A stretch of 64,000 nt of DNA from Cylindrotheca closterium. Taxonomy: Eukaryota > Bacillariophyta > Bacillariophyceae > Bacillariales > Bacillariaceae. This document shows positions 42,608 through 55,300 of this stretch, piece by piece; position 1 is the stretch's first letter, and each line of letters opens with the position of its first letter. The DNA lies in assembly GCA_933822405.4 (NCBI GenBank), contig CAKOGP040000001.1, positions 1,053,036-1,117,035 of the forward strand, read 5' to 3'. Under the pieces are notes generated by a model. The model saw nothing but the letters and a program-made list of their open reading frames with translations. It did not search any database and was not told the origin of the DNA. Both the position numbers and the translations under genes were made by a program.

Positions 42608-45600
42608 CTAATCTCTACTGCGTCTCTTTTTGAAAGAGCCTCTATCTTGTTTTCGTTCCGCAACACGGCGCTTCACTCGATTCTTTTCACGGCTTTGTTT
42701 TCGAATCTTTCGTTCGGCGGCAGCTTTGGGGTCGTTCGCTGCTTCCAACTTGACCGCCAGCTTACGTTCATCCTTCTTGTCTCGGGCCTTCTTCTTCACA
42801 ACACTCATGGCGGCCAATAATACCTCGCTGCTTACGGCAGTCTCCTCCACCACTTGCATGACTTCGGTCGCGTAGTTGGACTCAACATCCAAGGCTTCCG
42901 ATTGGGGAGTTTGGTTTCGAGAAACAGCATGGGGATTCTCCAGCTGGTTGCGTGTTTCAATACTGGATCGATGCAATGGTTCCAAAATCAATTCGAGATA
43001 TGGCGCAACAATCGCACTGTGCAAGGTACAAAAGGCTGCAAAACACTTGAAGACGGCCATCCGATGTTTGCTTCCCTTGGGCTTGGCAATTTGCGACAAT
43101 CGCTGAAGCAACCAATATACTGGGTCCCGTCCATTTCTTTCTTCCTCCTTGGCAAAGCACAAATCTGGCTTTTCTTTCATGATTGGGAGTGCCATGGACA
43201 GAGTCTTGATGCACAACTCGGATGCTTCGTCCTTGATATCCTTTTCGGAACTGTTCATCTGAAAGCAAATGTTGCGACCAATTTCAAACAACATGCCTGG
43301 ATTCTCAGTCAAGAACGAGTCGAGAAGATTTGCAGCAAAAAATTGATGCAACACACGACAGGAGGACAGCCGGACCGATGGATGGTCGTTCACCAAGGAT
43401 TCCACAATGCACTTCCACACCTTGTGCGCCTTGGAAACCTCGACATCGAATTTCTTGGAGAGCTTTTCAACACATAGAATGGAAGAGTTGGAGACTTGCC
43501 AGTCGGAATTGCTTTCTTCCAAATACGAGTGCAAGCTTTCGACCAATTTGGGGAGGAGATTCTTTTGCTGGATGAAATCGCTCCTTGCGTCGACCAAAAT
43601 GCCAAGAACTTCGACGGAGGCAGATCGTAGGGCACCAGGTTGTTCGGCCCATCGGTCCATGTAAACATGGATCACTTGAAGAATCTCCCTAGACGATCGT
43701 GTGAACAGAATCTCCAGACATTTGACAAGGCCATCGTGACATTTGTCGGATTCGTCATTGACCATTTGCAACACAAGTGGAATAAAGATCGATTGGGTGT
43801 GCTTGGAAAGAAGCTCGTCGGGGAGCTTCTCAACGACAGCAGTCATGAGTTGGATGGCAGAAAGTCTTCCATCTTGGTATTCGTACTTGGTATTGGCAAC
43901 AATCTGTGTAAGATGTTTCTCAAATCGTTGTTCCCCCATTGGATAGTCAAGAAGATACCGCAAAAAGATGGTAGAGCTTTGCTGCAAGGTGAAAAAAAAA
44001 GAAAACCGTGAGATGCACTGGGATACTAGGAGCAACGCCTTCTTTGGAACGAAAAGTTGGACGCACCTGTCTCAATGCCGATGTGTGACTACGAACCACA
44101 AGCTTGAGCATGACTTCCATAAGATCGTACAGCTCGGATGAGATGTAACGTCGGGCCAAGATGGCCTTGATCAAACCAAGTGCTGGATTATGTTGATCGG
44201 AATCAGTAACACTCAATTGTAGAGTCGAAATTAGAACTTTCATTTGGTCTGAATTCAATGGCATTCGACCATTCTTTGCCAAAGCTTCCTCTCCTTCAAG
44301 CAGAATATCTCTCTTTCCACTTTCACCACTCTCAGTTGTGCTACCAGACTTGATTAGATAGGTGAGTGTTCGAAAGCAAGCTTGAGTCAAGTCAGAGTTC
44401 TGGTTCAATGATGATCCCGATGAGTTCAAAAATTCCAAGGCTTGTGTCCCAAGATTCTCCGAACAGGAGGAAATGGATGGAAGATCGAAGCGAAGAAGTG
44501 ACATCAGACACTTCAATCCAACCAAGGCAACATCGCTCTCTCGGGAGAAGCAGACGCATGCAGTCAGCAATGGTACAAATGGGTCCATTCGTGACGGCAT
44601 CGACTCATGGTCCAAGTTCAGCTTCTTGAGGCAGCTGTTCAGCAGGTTTAGACCAAATATAACAGCTGTGATGCTTGCGGGATCGTTCAGTCCATTATGT
44701 GAAGCAGTGTTGGACAGTTGGTGCCGCCCGCTACCTGTCAGCTTTGGTGCGCTTGCCCCATCTTTCACTTTGCGAAGAGTACGCTTCTCTTCTAGCTTTT
44801 GCTCTTGTGCATCCTTTGCGGACCCAACCATCTTCAGTGTAGATGGACGCCAAAGTTCGACCTTGCCAGCCTTCTTCTCTTTCTTTTGCTCTTTCAGCTC
44901 TCGCGATCCACTGACCTTTATTGGTTTCATCGCGTCATCCATGTCTTCATCGTCACTTTCTTCGCTCTTCTGAGCAGCAGCAATTGTCTGCTGCCCGACG
45001 AATGGCTCAACAGTCGCATACACAAATGGAAAAAGTTGTTCGGCATCAACTGAGGGGTTGTGCGAAAGGCCGACAACTACACGAGTGAGAAGTTGCCTGA
45101 TTTTTCGGATTGTATATATATCGACATCTGGTTGGCGCAGTCTTTCCAGTAGTGGCGAGACAACACAGTGAATAGATGATCCATTTCGTCCATTTGTTGC
45201 GACATCTGATGGCCTGAATTTCAATAAACGGCAGATCAGTTCAACAGAATCAATACTCTTCGAACCTCCAGCTTCCTTGACATATCGGACGTTTGTCTCT
45301 TTCGATTCTCTTCGTTCGTTTGCTTCACCGAACAGATCTTCTTGAATTAGTTCCATTTGCCCTCCAATAGATTGGTCGAAGTACAGCGGCGAAGTTTCGC
45401 CCTCCAACGGAGGTTTGTACAATGCCGAAAGCTCCTGCAGAATCGTGTGGAGTACAGCTGCACGAACGTGAAGCTTGTAACCTTCATTCAATGTAATTGA
45501 GATCTCCCGAATGACGTCAGCAAGGTACTTCAAATCCATTGACACAACAATCTTTGCCATGTTTTTTCGGGCAATGTCACGTGCGTCAGAATCCTTGTTT

Positions 45601-48600
45601 CTCAACGCATCGCAAATTACCGAGAGTAAATGTGGTAGCTTTGCTTCGAAGAAGCTCGCAGGGAATTTCTGAAAGAGCTTCAGCAACGCCAGAGTAATTG
45701 GGGGTCTGATGGTCTTGGTTCGAGTACCACTCCTATCAACCTTCTCCTTCATCAAGAGACCTTCGATTTTTGGTATCATGCGTCGCTCCAATGATCGCCA
45801 AACCGCCGTCTTTTGCTCCTGATCATCTCCATCGATTGCCATATCCGTATCTTCGTCTTTCTTTTCAGTCGTCAGGTCGAAATGAAAGCTGTCGATGGTA
45901 GCACAAATTGCTCCAATCAAATAACGCTCCTGCTCGGGATATCTGTCAAAGTGTGTCAACATTGCCCATAGCATATTGTTGTATTTACTCCAGGAGAGAA
46001 GCCTTGAAATTGAACCGACGGTCGCGATAGCCTCAAGTGCAAACGTTTCGTCTGCCCTAGTGTTGCATTCGTATAGCGGGTGAAGAGTAATGGGAAGCAG
46101 AATGTTCGAGACCGATTGCAGAGACAGTCGTTCGCTGATGCTGGGATCATTCAGACTACTTCGGAGACGCTGAAAACCACGAGCACGACGGTGGATTTGA
46201 ACATGTGTAATATTCATAAAGAAATCAAGATCAGGATTTTCATCATTCACCAAAACATGAAGATCTCCGCAAAGGTTGGCTGAAGAGAAGTCCTTGAAGG
46301 AAGCTGCAATCCCTTTCACAAGTAAGATATAGTACCGTCGTACTGATGCATCTCTTGATTGTAGCCCCGCCCTAGTAAATGGCATGATTGACGATTCAAC
46401 TAGTTTCGTCCAAAGGACTTCGTCATTCCTTTTCGCCATTCTTGCAGCGAGATCAATCAACATCTTCAATGCACTATGAGAAACACGGAGGACCACACCA
46501 TCTTCATTGTGAAGAAAATGGAAACACATTGCAATCAGTGGGTTCAAAATTGGTGGCGAAGGGTCATTTCCACCACAAGAACTTAGCCAGGCTTTGTGTG
46601 CATCAGGTTGGCTCAATTTATTGAGTTCGGGAATAACAACATCAAAGTCCATTTCGTCCACTCGTTTTGAATTCACTGCTGTTAATTTCAGAAGTGAGTC
46701 TGCAACTTCTCGATATTGTTCATCCATGACAGCAATGGCACCAACAAGCTCAGCAATTGCATGTCGCACAGTCAACGATCGTATACCAGCCTTTCCTTTT
46801 GAAGGTGAAAGGATTTTTGAGATGGAAGAGTATATTTCGGCCATAGATTCTTGGTCGAGTTGCAGTACAGTACTCTTCAGAATGCCAATGATATTCATCT
46901 TGTCGTCATCAGTAGTCATGCGATCTGGTTCCAAGTACGGGAGAAGGAGAGAAAATAGAGTTGCCAGAATTGACGATCTATCCTTGAGACATCCATCGTC
47001 ATTAGAAAGGAGTTCGCTGACACGACAGAGGATCTCCAGTTCCCTTTTCCATGTGTTTTGCCGATTGCCACCCTTACTCTTATATTTTCCTCGTTCAGGT
47101 TTTGACTCGGCAAGCTGCCCTCCACCTCGTTCCAGGCGAGCAGTAAAACACTCCATCAAAAGAGGGACGAATTTTCGAATTAATCGAATGCCGGTGCTTT
47201 CTTTTGCGCCAGAAGATGGTTCGTCTACAGTCAGAAGATTTTCAACTATTGACAAAGCTGAATTCATCACGGAAAACATGCTCGTTTCCGCTATGCATTT
47301 GACCACTGATTCAACAGCTGCCTCGTGCATCGCAAGCATTTCTATTGTTCGACAGTCGCTGGACATAACTTCCAGAAGCTCCAGTATTGCAGGAGCCTTT
47401 TCAGTCTTGACTGTCATCTCGGGCAGCAGGTACACGGAACGATTCAATGCTTCCCACGTGAGTGGGCCAAACTTTTGGACTTCAATCATGTCTCCAAAGC
47501 GTCCGTAAATCTCAGAAAGACGTTTGCATCCAAGACTTCGAATCGAACTATATCGATTGATATGTGGAGTATGGCTAGCCATGGAGCTCATCGCTTCTTC
47601 TTCCTTTCCGTTCTCTTCGCCCTTCTGTCTTCCATCCCCTGCCATTTTGCATAGCGCCAAGACAATGGAAGCAAATTGCGGGACGTAAGAACTGATTCTG
47701 TGCCCTAGCTGGGTGAGGACAGTCTCGAGCAAATGCAGAAAACCTTCAATCACACCACTTGGAAGAGTTACCAAATCCTGTGGCCTAATGGACATCAGCA
47801 CACCCATAATATTCTCACGATCTTCGGGGGTGATTTGTTCCATTGCCACTAGCTTTTCATTTCGTGGTATAAAGCTTCGCGTCATCATAAAGACGAAATT
47901 AAAAACATCTTCCTCGCCTTCACACAAAACGGAGAGAAAGGAAAGAACAGCCGTTCGCCTCGATGCCGGTGTATCTTTTGAAGACTTCTTCCCTTTCGGA
48001 GAAAGTCTCCCAAACAATAGTCTCACCAACAATGGCATCAGCTGCGCTCTATGAGACTTGACTACTTTGCCCTCTTTGTATTTTTCCGCAAAATCTAGTA
48101 GCGAGTCCTTGAGTTGCCCCTTCTTCAATACATCGAAGAAAAAGCTTTGATATGGCACCAAGTACGGCACCTTGTATTTCGACAAAGCAGTAAGAGCCAA
48201 CCGTGCCACAGTTTCATCTTGATGATTCAAGAAGCAGCGGAAAATCCGTTCCAGCAGTTGATGATGCACAAGTTGTTTGGGACCATCAAGTACTGCAAAT
48301 ACTTTCAGAAAGCATAACAGTCGCCTATAAACTATTCCCTTGTCAATCTTGCTGTATGTCATACTGTGAATTCCGAAAGCAAAGGGTGAGAGATTGGTTG
48401 ATCTTGAATCATTCGCGTAGTCGAAAGTAAGCTTACAAGTCATCCGATGGCACATGCTCCTTCAATTCAAGCTCGCGGGCGTCAGGATCATTGATGTGAA
48501 ATCCAAAATACTGGTTGTGTAGGAATGCCAGGAAAACAGGGATAATGACGCGAGAGTTTTTCCCTACTAGATGTTGGCTTTCAGCAGCAACTCCCCAGAT

Positions 48601-51585
48601 GTTTTCTGTTGCAGTATCCTCATCTGTAATTTGGTGGCGGGCAGTGCCAAGATCTTCAATTGAATCCGAATTTCCAAAGATAGAAACGTTTGTACCGTTG
48701 GATGATTGCCACTCTTCGCAATTGTATAAATGCCCATCAAAAGAGAAAAGACTTCTTGAGATATGATCATCTTGGTCGTTGTCATCTCGTTGTGGCGATC
48801 TTTCCATGGACGTTCGTAGCTTTGCTTCAAGTGCTGGCCAGCAATTTTTCTCGTGCCCTTTCAAAAGAGATGTCAAACACCTTGTCGCTTCGGGCCATAC
48901 AGGGGCAAACTTGACGTAGAAGGACCCAATCATATAGTTCGAAACAGCCTCAGCATAAACAACTGGAAGCTTTCCAGAGCGACCAAGGACCTCAATTCGT
49001 GAGATCAAAGCAGAAATTGCTCTTTCGTTTGCCAATATAATGGGGATTTTCTCCAAGCGGCACATGGTTTTCAAAATGTCACAAGGCCCACTTGGTCCAC
49101 TCTTGGCAGAAGCAGCGGCATGTTGGAATCCTGGATCTTCATCCAAGTCACCGGTAAGATCGAGGTCGCTGTGATCTGTTACAAAGTGTTTCTCTGGAAA
49201 TGTGTTCAGAATCTCCAGAGTGTGAAGCCGAAGGGAATGGCTTTGACTCCGAAGATTTGGGACAAGCGCATCGAATGTCTTATCGAGATCATTTTTTAGA
49301 CACTTGTCGGTCTTCGAAAGCGCTCTTGCATAGACTGCAACGCCCCTAATCGCCCACATGGATCCACTCTGTTCGGATAAAAGCCTTTCTGCGATTGGTT
49401 TTGCCCGAAGTACCGCCTTTTCCACTGCTGGAGATATCTGCCAAAAACCGAGCGCGAGGTGCGTCAAGGATTCTAGTGCAATCGATTTGGCGATTGTGAC
49501 AACTCTCTCGAGGCCCTCATTTACAGATGTTTTTTCCAAACAATCCAAAGTTTCGAGCAACCAGTTCGAAGCACGCTTGAAATGCTTCTTTTGTACGTCG
49601 GATTCTTCATTCTCAAGAGAAATGAGGGTTACGAATGGTATGCAACGCAGGGCCATGACCAACCTGGCTACTAGTTCACGAGACAACTTTTCGCCTTGGA
49701 GCTCCACAAGACTGTTTGAGACTAGCTTTTGTTTCTCAGAAGATGCAACAGTGCACCAGTCACCTCCCTTTGCGAACAACTGAGCCTCTACGCAAGTACT
49801 ACCTCCACTGATAGAATCAGCGTCCTCGTTCTCGTTTGCAGCCATTCCTCTGGAAGCGACCGAAAATGTGATCAACAGTGCAGAATCAGGGTGATGAGCA
49901 GAGACCGCTGCCGCTGCCTGCAAAAGTGCTTGAGCAACTGCGCTGAAGACGCTTTGTTCAACAACTTCGGACATCAGATCCTTAGACAAAATGTCAGCCA
50001 TTGAGCAGACAAGACTTGCATTTTCCCGGCTATCTGAAGAATCATGCTTTAGTAGCTCGGAGAGAAATTTCCGAAGCCAAGAAGCTGTTTCGGGATGTGA
50101 CTGGAGAACTTTCAGCGGTGGACAAAACCGTCGTACAAACTCGCATTTCACATCAGCATCCAGACTACGGAATAATTGCGCCCTGCAGAGGCTCTCAAGG
50201 GAATCAAAAAGATCGCTTCGAACTTCTTTCTGTTGCCCCTTCAGACTGTTTCCAGATCGAAAACTTGCCGTCTGTTCCAAAAGTTTCACAGAATTCAGCA
50301 CTGGTGTAAAACTATACCTTTCACCATTTTCGTTGTCACTCAAATATAATGTGATTGATCTCTTCACCAATCCAATCAACTCCTGAGTGATCATTGATAT
50401 CGTTTCTTGATTCATCTGATGGCAAAGTCGCTCCAGCAACGTGGATAGAACCGAAAGCACGAGCCTCCCGTTAGTCCCATCGCTAGTGCCCAAATTGAAT
50501 ACGTATTTTAGGGTTTGGAAGCCCTTGGAGTGCAATCTCCCAGGCACACCTTTGGTCACCTGAAAGGCCAACATAGAAATGCCGTCTACTGCATCTGATT
50601 GCGTTCTTTTCAACTGGTGGGTGAGCGGTTGCCGCTCTGCGGACGCCAGAGCTTTCAGAACTCGTTTCAAATGCTTCTGACGCGAGCTTTTGCTCTTGAT
50701 TTTTCGAATAAGTGGAGCAAACGTCTCGGTGGCCAGTCTCCGGATGATCTCTCTGCGATTCGCAATGGTTGCACCATAGTATTTTCTCATAGATTCGAGG
50801 TCGTCCTTCATAACTTCAGAGTCGTAACGCAGAATGTACCCTATTGTACGGAAGCCGGCTTCTACAATCGTCACATCTAGAGGAATCGGCTGTTTTCCAG
50901 AGTCTGGCGGTGGAGGAGGTGGATTCAGCAAGTCGTAGATGATTCGAGGCAAAATTTGTTCATGCAAAAACGGGTGGATCTCATGTCGAAGATCTCGAGC
51001 CAACACAGAAAGGAGGTGCAGAATATCTGTCGTGGCATGATTGATCACAAACTCTTTCCTCAACGATTGGTTCTGCCAGTCCGACATTTGACATGGTCTC
51101 TCCGGGAGGGAGGCTGGCGATAGCATGTACGACAAAAGGATTTCGACAATCTTCTGCGAGTTGTGTAGCACTTCTGGCAGGGATCGGACAAGTTTCCACA
51201 CCGCTCGATGGAATTTTCCAAACACTTCGGAAGCATTTCGATCAATAGCAACGTCCAATTCCTCGGCAAAGGTGGAAGATACGTCAAGCTCAATTTCTGG
51301 CTCGTCGCCAGCATCGTCGTCTGTGTAGGCGAGTTTCACGATAGCACTTCGATTGGAATCTTCAAGAGGGGCATGTCGCGTGCGATGGCGTTTCTTTGCT
51401 TGGCTCGTTCCTTGAATATTGTGAACAAATTCTTCCCTCGTGGCAGCGCTGGTTGCTCCCAGCTTTCGCTTATACGATCGATAGACATCAGCAGATGCTC
51501 TTTTGGCACGCTGCTTTGCCGAAGCGAACTTAATGCGTTTGTTTGATCGCTTATCAGTATTGATAGACTTGACATGCGGGTCCAT
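42608..51585 (-). CDS. UTP20: U3 snoRNP-associated UTP20 (SSU processome HEAT-repeat scaffold)
   Basis: Three exons: 48437-51585, 44067-48363 and 42608-43981, giving 2939 residues (human 2785). The start MDPHVKSINTDKRSNKRIKF was chosen as the first ATG; the frame is open a little further upstream. N-terminal family block: EVLHNSQKIVEILLSYMLSP, then EIHPFLHEQILPRIIYDLLN. C-terminal block: IFLRYLLDYPMGEQRFEKHL and YEYQDGRLSAIQLM, followed by a lysine/arginine-rich tail (RKIRKQSREKNRVKRR) typical of nucleolar proteins. The body is a long HEAT/ARM helical solenoid. UTP20 wraps the 90S pre-ribosome and is needed for 18S rRNA maturation. An inserted acidic/lysine segment (SEESDDEDMDDAMK) lies near the middle. 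Confidence 0.95.
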
Positions 51586-51954
51586 CTTGTTCGAATAATT
51601 GCTCTTCCAGAGAGAATATGAGCCTCGCTGTATTGCTCCTTTGGCAACTAACAAAGAATCAATTGAAATCTTTTGGCTTGTAGTTGGAATTTTTGGGATG
51701 GTTGGCCTCTAGCAGTCCTTTGAGTCAGTCAATTATCGAGTTCTCTGATGGTAGCACTGACAACAAATTCAAAATATTTCTCAACTTCCAAATCAGTGTG
51801 TTTGAATAGCCACCACTGTACCGTACTGTAGGCTCACGTTAGATCAAATCAGTCCCAGCATTTACTTTATTTCACTACTGTAATAAGGCATTGTAACAAA
51901 TTCTTCTGAATCCTCGCCACCACCAACATACAGCAAGTGTGGGGTTTCCAAATT
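51586..51954. other. UTP20 upstream region
   Basis: 369 bp with no supported gene; it presumably holds the UTP20 promoter and the 3' end of the KAP-associated gene. Confidence 0.4.
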
Positions 51955-52359
51955 TCAATCAAGTTCCTTTTTAACAAATGTTCCAGTATGTCCACCCCAC
52001 TCAAATCGGATTTCCGTCTTACTGACTAAAATCAACGTCCCTGATTCCCACATGAATCCGTCGGGGTCTGAAGGACCATCACGGACCTGAAGTTGAGCAG
52101 GAGTTCCAGCCTCCTGGCCTTCTTTTGGCCAAGACAAGGTTTTCCAGGTAACGTATCCCGCTGGAATGTTAGCGTCTCCAGTCACCTTCACGGCTTCGAT
52201 AAAATAAGCATTTGCGGTTCCACCTACGAGAGCCGAGACTTGAACCCACTCCCGTCCATGACCGCCATAAAAGTCACCGGAACACCAGGAACCTTCCAGG
52301 TCACTGCTGAAGGGAGACGATTCTTCTATGTCATACATCTTAGTGCTGAGTTGAAGCAT
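51955..52359 (-). CDS. Beta-rich domain as found after F-box domains; probable C-terminal part of the KAP gene
   Basis: Open for 134 codons, with in-frame ATGs at 52359 and 52338. The sequence SDLEGSWCSGDFYGGHGREW, then EAVKVTGDANIPAGYVTW and IRFEWGGHTGTFVKKELD resembles the domain that follows the F-box in some plant and algal F-box proteins (pattern G-W-G-YG-HG...TGD-N-P-G-VT). It overlaps the end of the KAP NTPase frame by 34 bp in the minus-one frame. An A8 run at the overlap suggests that the two are one protein joined by frameshifting, or by a homopolymer error in the assembly. As a separate gene it would have almost no 5' leader. Confidence 0.55.
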   Translation of the reverse strand: MLQLSTKMYDIEESSPFSSDLEGSWCSGDFYGGHGREWVQVSALVGGTANAYFIEAVKVTGDANIPAGYVTWKTLSWPKEGQEAGTPAQLQVRDGPSDPDGFMWESGTLILVSKTEIRFEWGGHTGTFVKKELD

Positions 52360-55300
52360 CTTCTTTTTTTTGCGACAATCTCCCTCTGCAACGTGTTTCG
52401 CAGTTCTTGATCCATCTCTGGTCCACCTGATTTTGTACTCAAAAGCTCCCGAAGGCTGTTAGTATCCACAATCAAAGATTCTCGTTCTTCTCTCAGGTTT
52501 GCCTTAAATCGTCCATTACTCAACTCATAATCGTCAATGTTCCTTTCTGGTATTATCGAGAAGGCACGAACTAGACGAAGGACATCCTTTACTTCTTTCC
52601 ACTTATTCCCATTGAACTTCAGTGTGCTGTCTTTCCCTTTTCCTTGATCGTACCACCATACTTGGGAAAATTTGAGGAAAATCTCCTCCATAGGGCGTGT
52701 GTATTCACAATTCAATTCGCCGAACCCATTTTGAATGATGAGCTCTTTCAAATTATGTGCATTCCCAAGCTTGTCCTTCCCAACAACCATCAATTCATAT
52801 CTTGAGTAGAAGTTTGCTATCCGTCTTCGGATGGGCAAATTGCTGGCAGCGCAAACGACCAAGAGACAAATGCTTGACTCCCTCAAAATGCGTCGTTCTC
52901 GATCAGAGAATTCTTTGTCTTCAATCCAGTCGTCGGTATGATCGGAACGCTTTTTTTTGCCCTTTTCTTTGCGTTTTTGCGCAGCAGTCTCGTAACGCTT
53001 TCGACTTTGCCGATGCCAAAGGAATTTTGTTATCTTGACAATGTTCATGACTCGCTTCAAAGATCTAGGGAATAGAGCTGTACATTCCGCAGCTTTCATT
53101 ACGATACTTTTCTCGTACTCCTCGAAATGAAGAGCCTTTAGCACCCCCGGCACCAATGGCTCATCTTCATCATTTATCATTATCTTAAAGTGCGGATTAT
53201 CTCCATGGGACAGGCGGTTGTTAAGTTGTTTGTCGTATTTTTGGGAGTCGACATCACCGTTCAGGTCTGTTTCGTTTGGATTGTTCACAGGAGTTGGGGC
53301 AAAATATTGCGCGCTTGGCGACTTGTAGAATTCTGGATTGTCTCCACCTTGAGTGTCGCCATTGCCGTTGAGGTCACTTTCGTTTGAATTGTTCACTGGG
53401 GTGATGGCAGAAGCATTCTCGCCTGGCGACTGCTGGGATTCTGGATTGGCTGCGGGTTGTGTTATGCTCAATTCATGTTTTGTTGGCTTCGAGCTTGTTG
53501 CCTTGTCTTCGCTCACCTCCAATTGGGATTTGACGTATCCTTGTACTGCTTCTGGTCTTTCAATGGGAGCTAGTCGGTAGGAAATCTGCAAGATTTTCTC
53601 AATATAGTCCGTCCCAGAAGGATGCCAGCCATTTGTTGCATTCAAAATTTGGTATTTTTCTTCTAGCGCCAAAGTAACATATTGAGTGTTGAGCGCTATT
53701 AGCACGACAAATAGTTTTGTCTTCACCAATAGCTGCAAGGCCTCAAGAACATCTACCACTTGGTCTGGAGGACACCTATCGATATCGTCAATGATCAGGA
53801 CGATTCTCGGGTCCCCTCTTGGAAACATATTTTCTTTGCTGCCTTTTTCCTCAGACTGTCTTTCTTCAGACCGCATCGAATTCGAGAGTCTCATCAAGTC
53901 CTGCTGGGCTTGATGGACAATACCAAGGTCAGTTTCGTAGCTGCTCGCACCCACTCTATCCTTGCCTATTTCTCTCAAGCCTTTCCCTTTTCTCAACCAA
54001 ACCTTTTCCTTCAGTTCCTTAATTTCTTCTTCTAGTGCAGGCGTTGGATTCTCTTGGTCGTTTTCCTGATCATCATTGCTGAAAACATTCTGGGCATATA
54101 TCCTTGATTCTGCGAAGTTTTTCTGAAACTTGTCATTCTTGTCTTTCAGTGTCCCAGATATTTCTTCCAGCTTCCCCTTTACGACCGGAACCAGAATCGC
54201 GAATGGCGCTGCCACAGACGCCAACAGAGCTCCAATTTTCGTGCTCCAGTCTTCCACTAAGATCCAAAGTACAGCCATCGCAGCTGCGACTAGAAGAGGT
54301 ATAATTATTCCCTTGGTTTTCAAAAGAAATTGTGGAGAGAAAACCAGTTTCAACTTGTTGATAAATGTCAACTTGCCAAATGCTTCGATACCGGCTGGAT
54401 CCGGTTTGTCATCAGTGCTTTTATGTGCTTCTTTGATTGCCTTCAAAGCATCATCAAAACGAAACTCCCCAGGCTTTTCATCTTGCCACCGCTTGATGTT
54501 TGACAAACCTTGAAAGTCTCGAATATCCTTGCTGTAGTTCGCGTTTCCTGCTCTTGCAAGTTCATCTGTGACATTTGGGATGTCCATATCAATAATTGCA
54601 CTGCATTTATCCACGTTGTACCTGAAAGTCTCCTTGAATTTCTCCTTCCTAGACTGCAAATACTCTTCACGAGTTGCTTTGTCGCTATCCTGGATTTTGA
54701 TTAAAGATATGCCATTCTTAAGACGTTGATAGTCTCGTTCTGGACTTAAGGATCCGTTGGCTCTGTTATCTGTATCATTCTGCTTGTCAGACTCGTGGAC
54801 AGGTTTCACCCGATCGTTTACTTTTGTATTTTCGGCAGACTTATCGCTAGGGTCTTTTTTGCCCTTTGCCTCTTCATCAGTAATATTATCTCTCCTGCCC
54901 TGCCTGTCGAACTCTTTTCGATTTGCTTCCACTTCATCACGATTGTGCCCAACATGGTTTCCGGGCTTCATCTTGCCGATAATTTTAGCTGACCATGCTA
55001 ACCAACCGTCAATGGTGGTGTCAATGGTGTTGCCGACATAATCACGCAGTTTTGAAAGGGATATTAGAACTGCCCAAGAGATCGCAAGAAAGAAAGATGC
55101 GAGAAGAAAGACCAAGCATCCCAAAAGTATTCGAAAGAGGCGGTATAACTTTGAGAATGTTGACGTCCTATTGTGGTTTACATCCTCCGGAGGAAATAGA
55201 TAAGAGTGGAGGTCATTCCAACCAAGACACAATTTTTCGACTAGCGATTCTTTGTTTTCATTGCTTGGTGTCCATTGCTTGGCGCTTCCAGCCATATATT

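Noticed and set aside
46594..47508. A 304-codon frame opposite UTP20
   Set aside because: It lies entirely within a well-supported UTP20 exon, is serine/arginine-rich and shows no domain.
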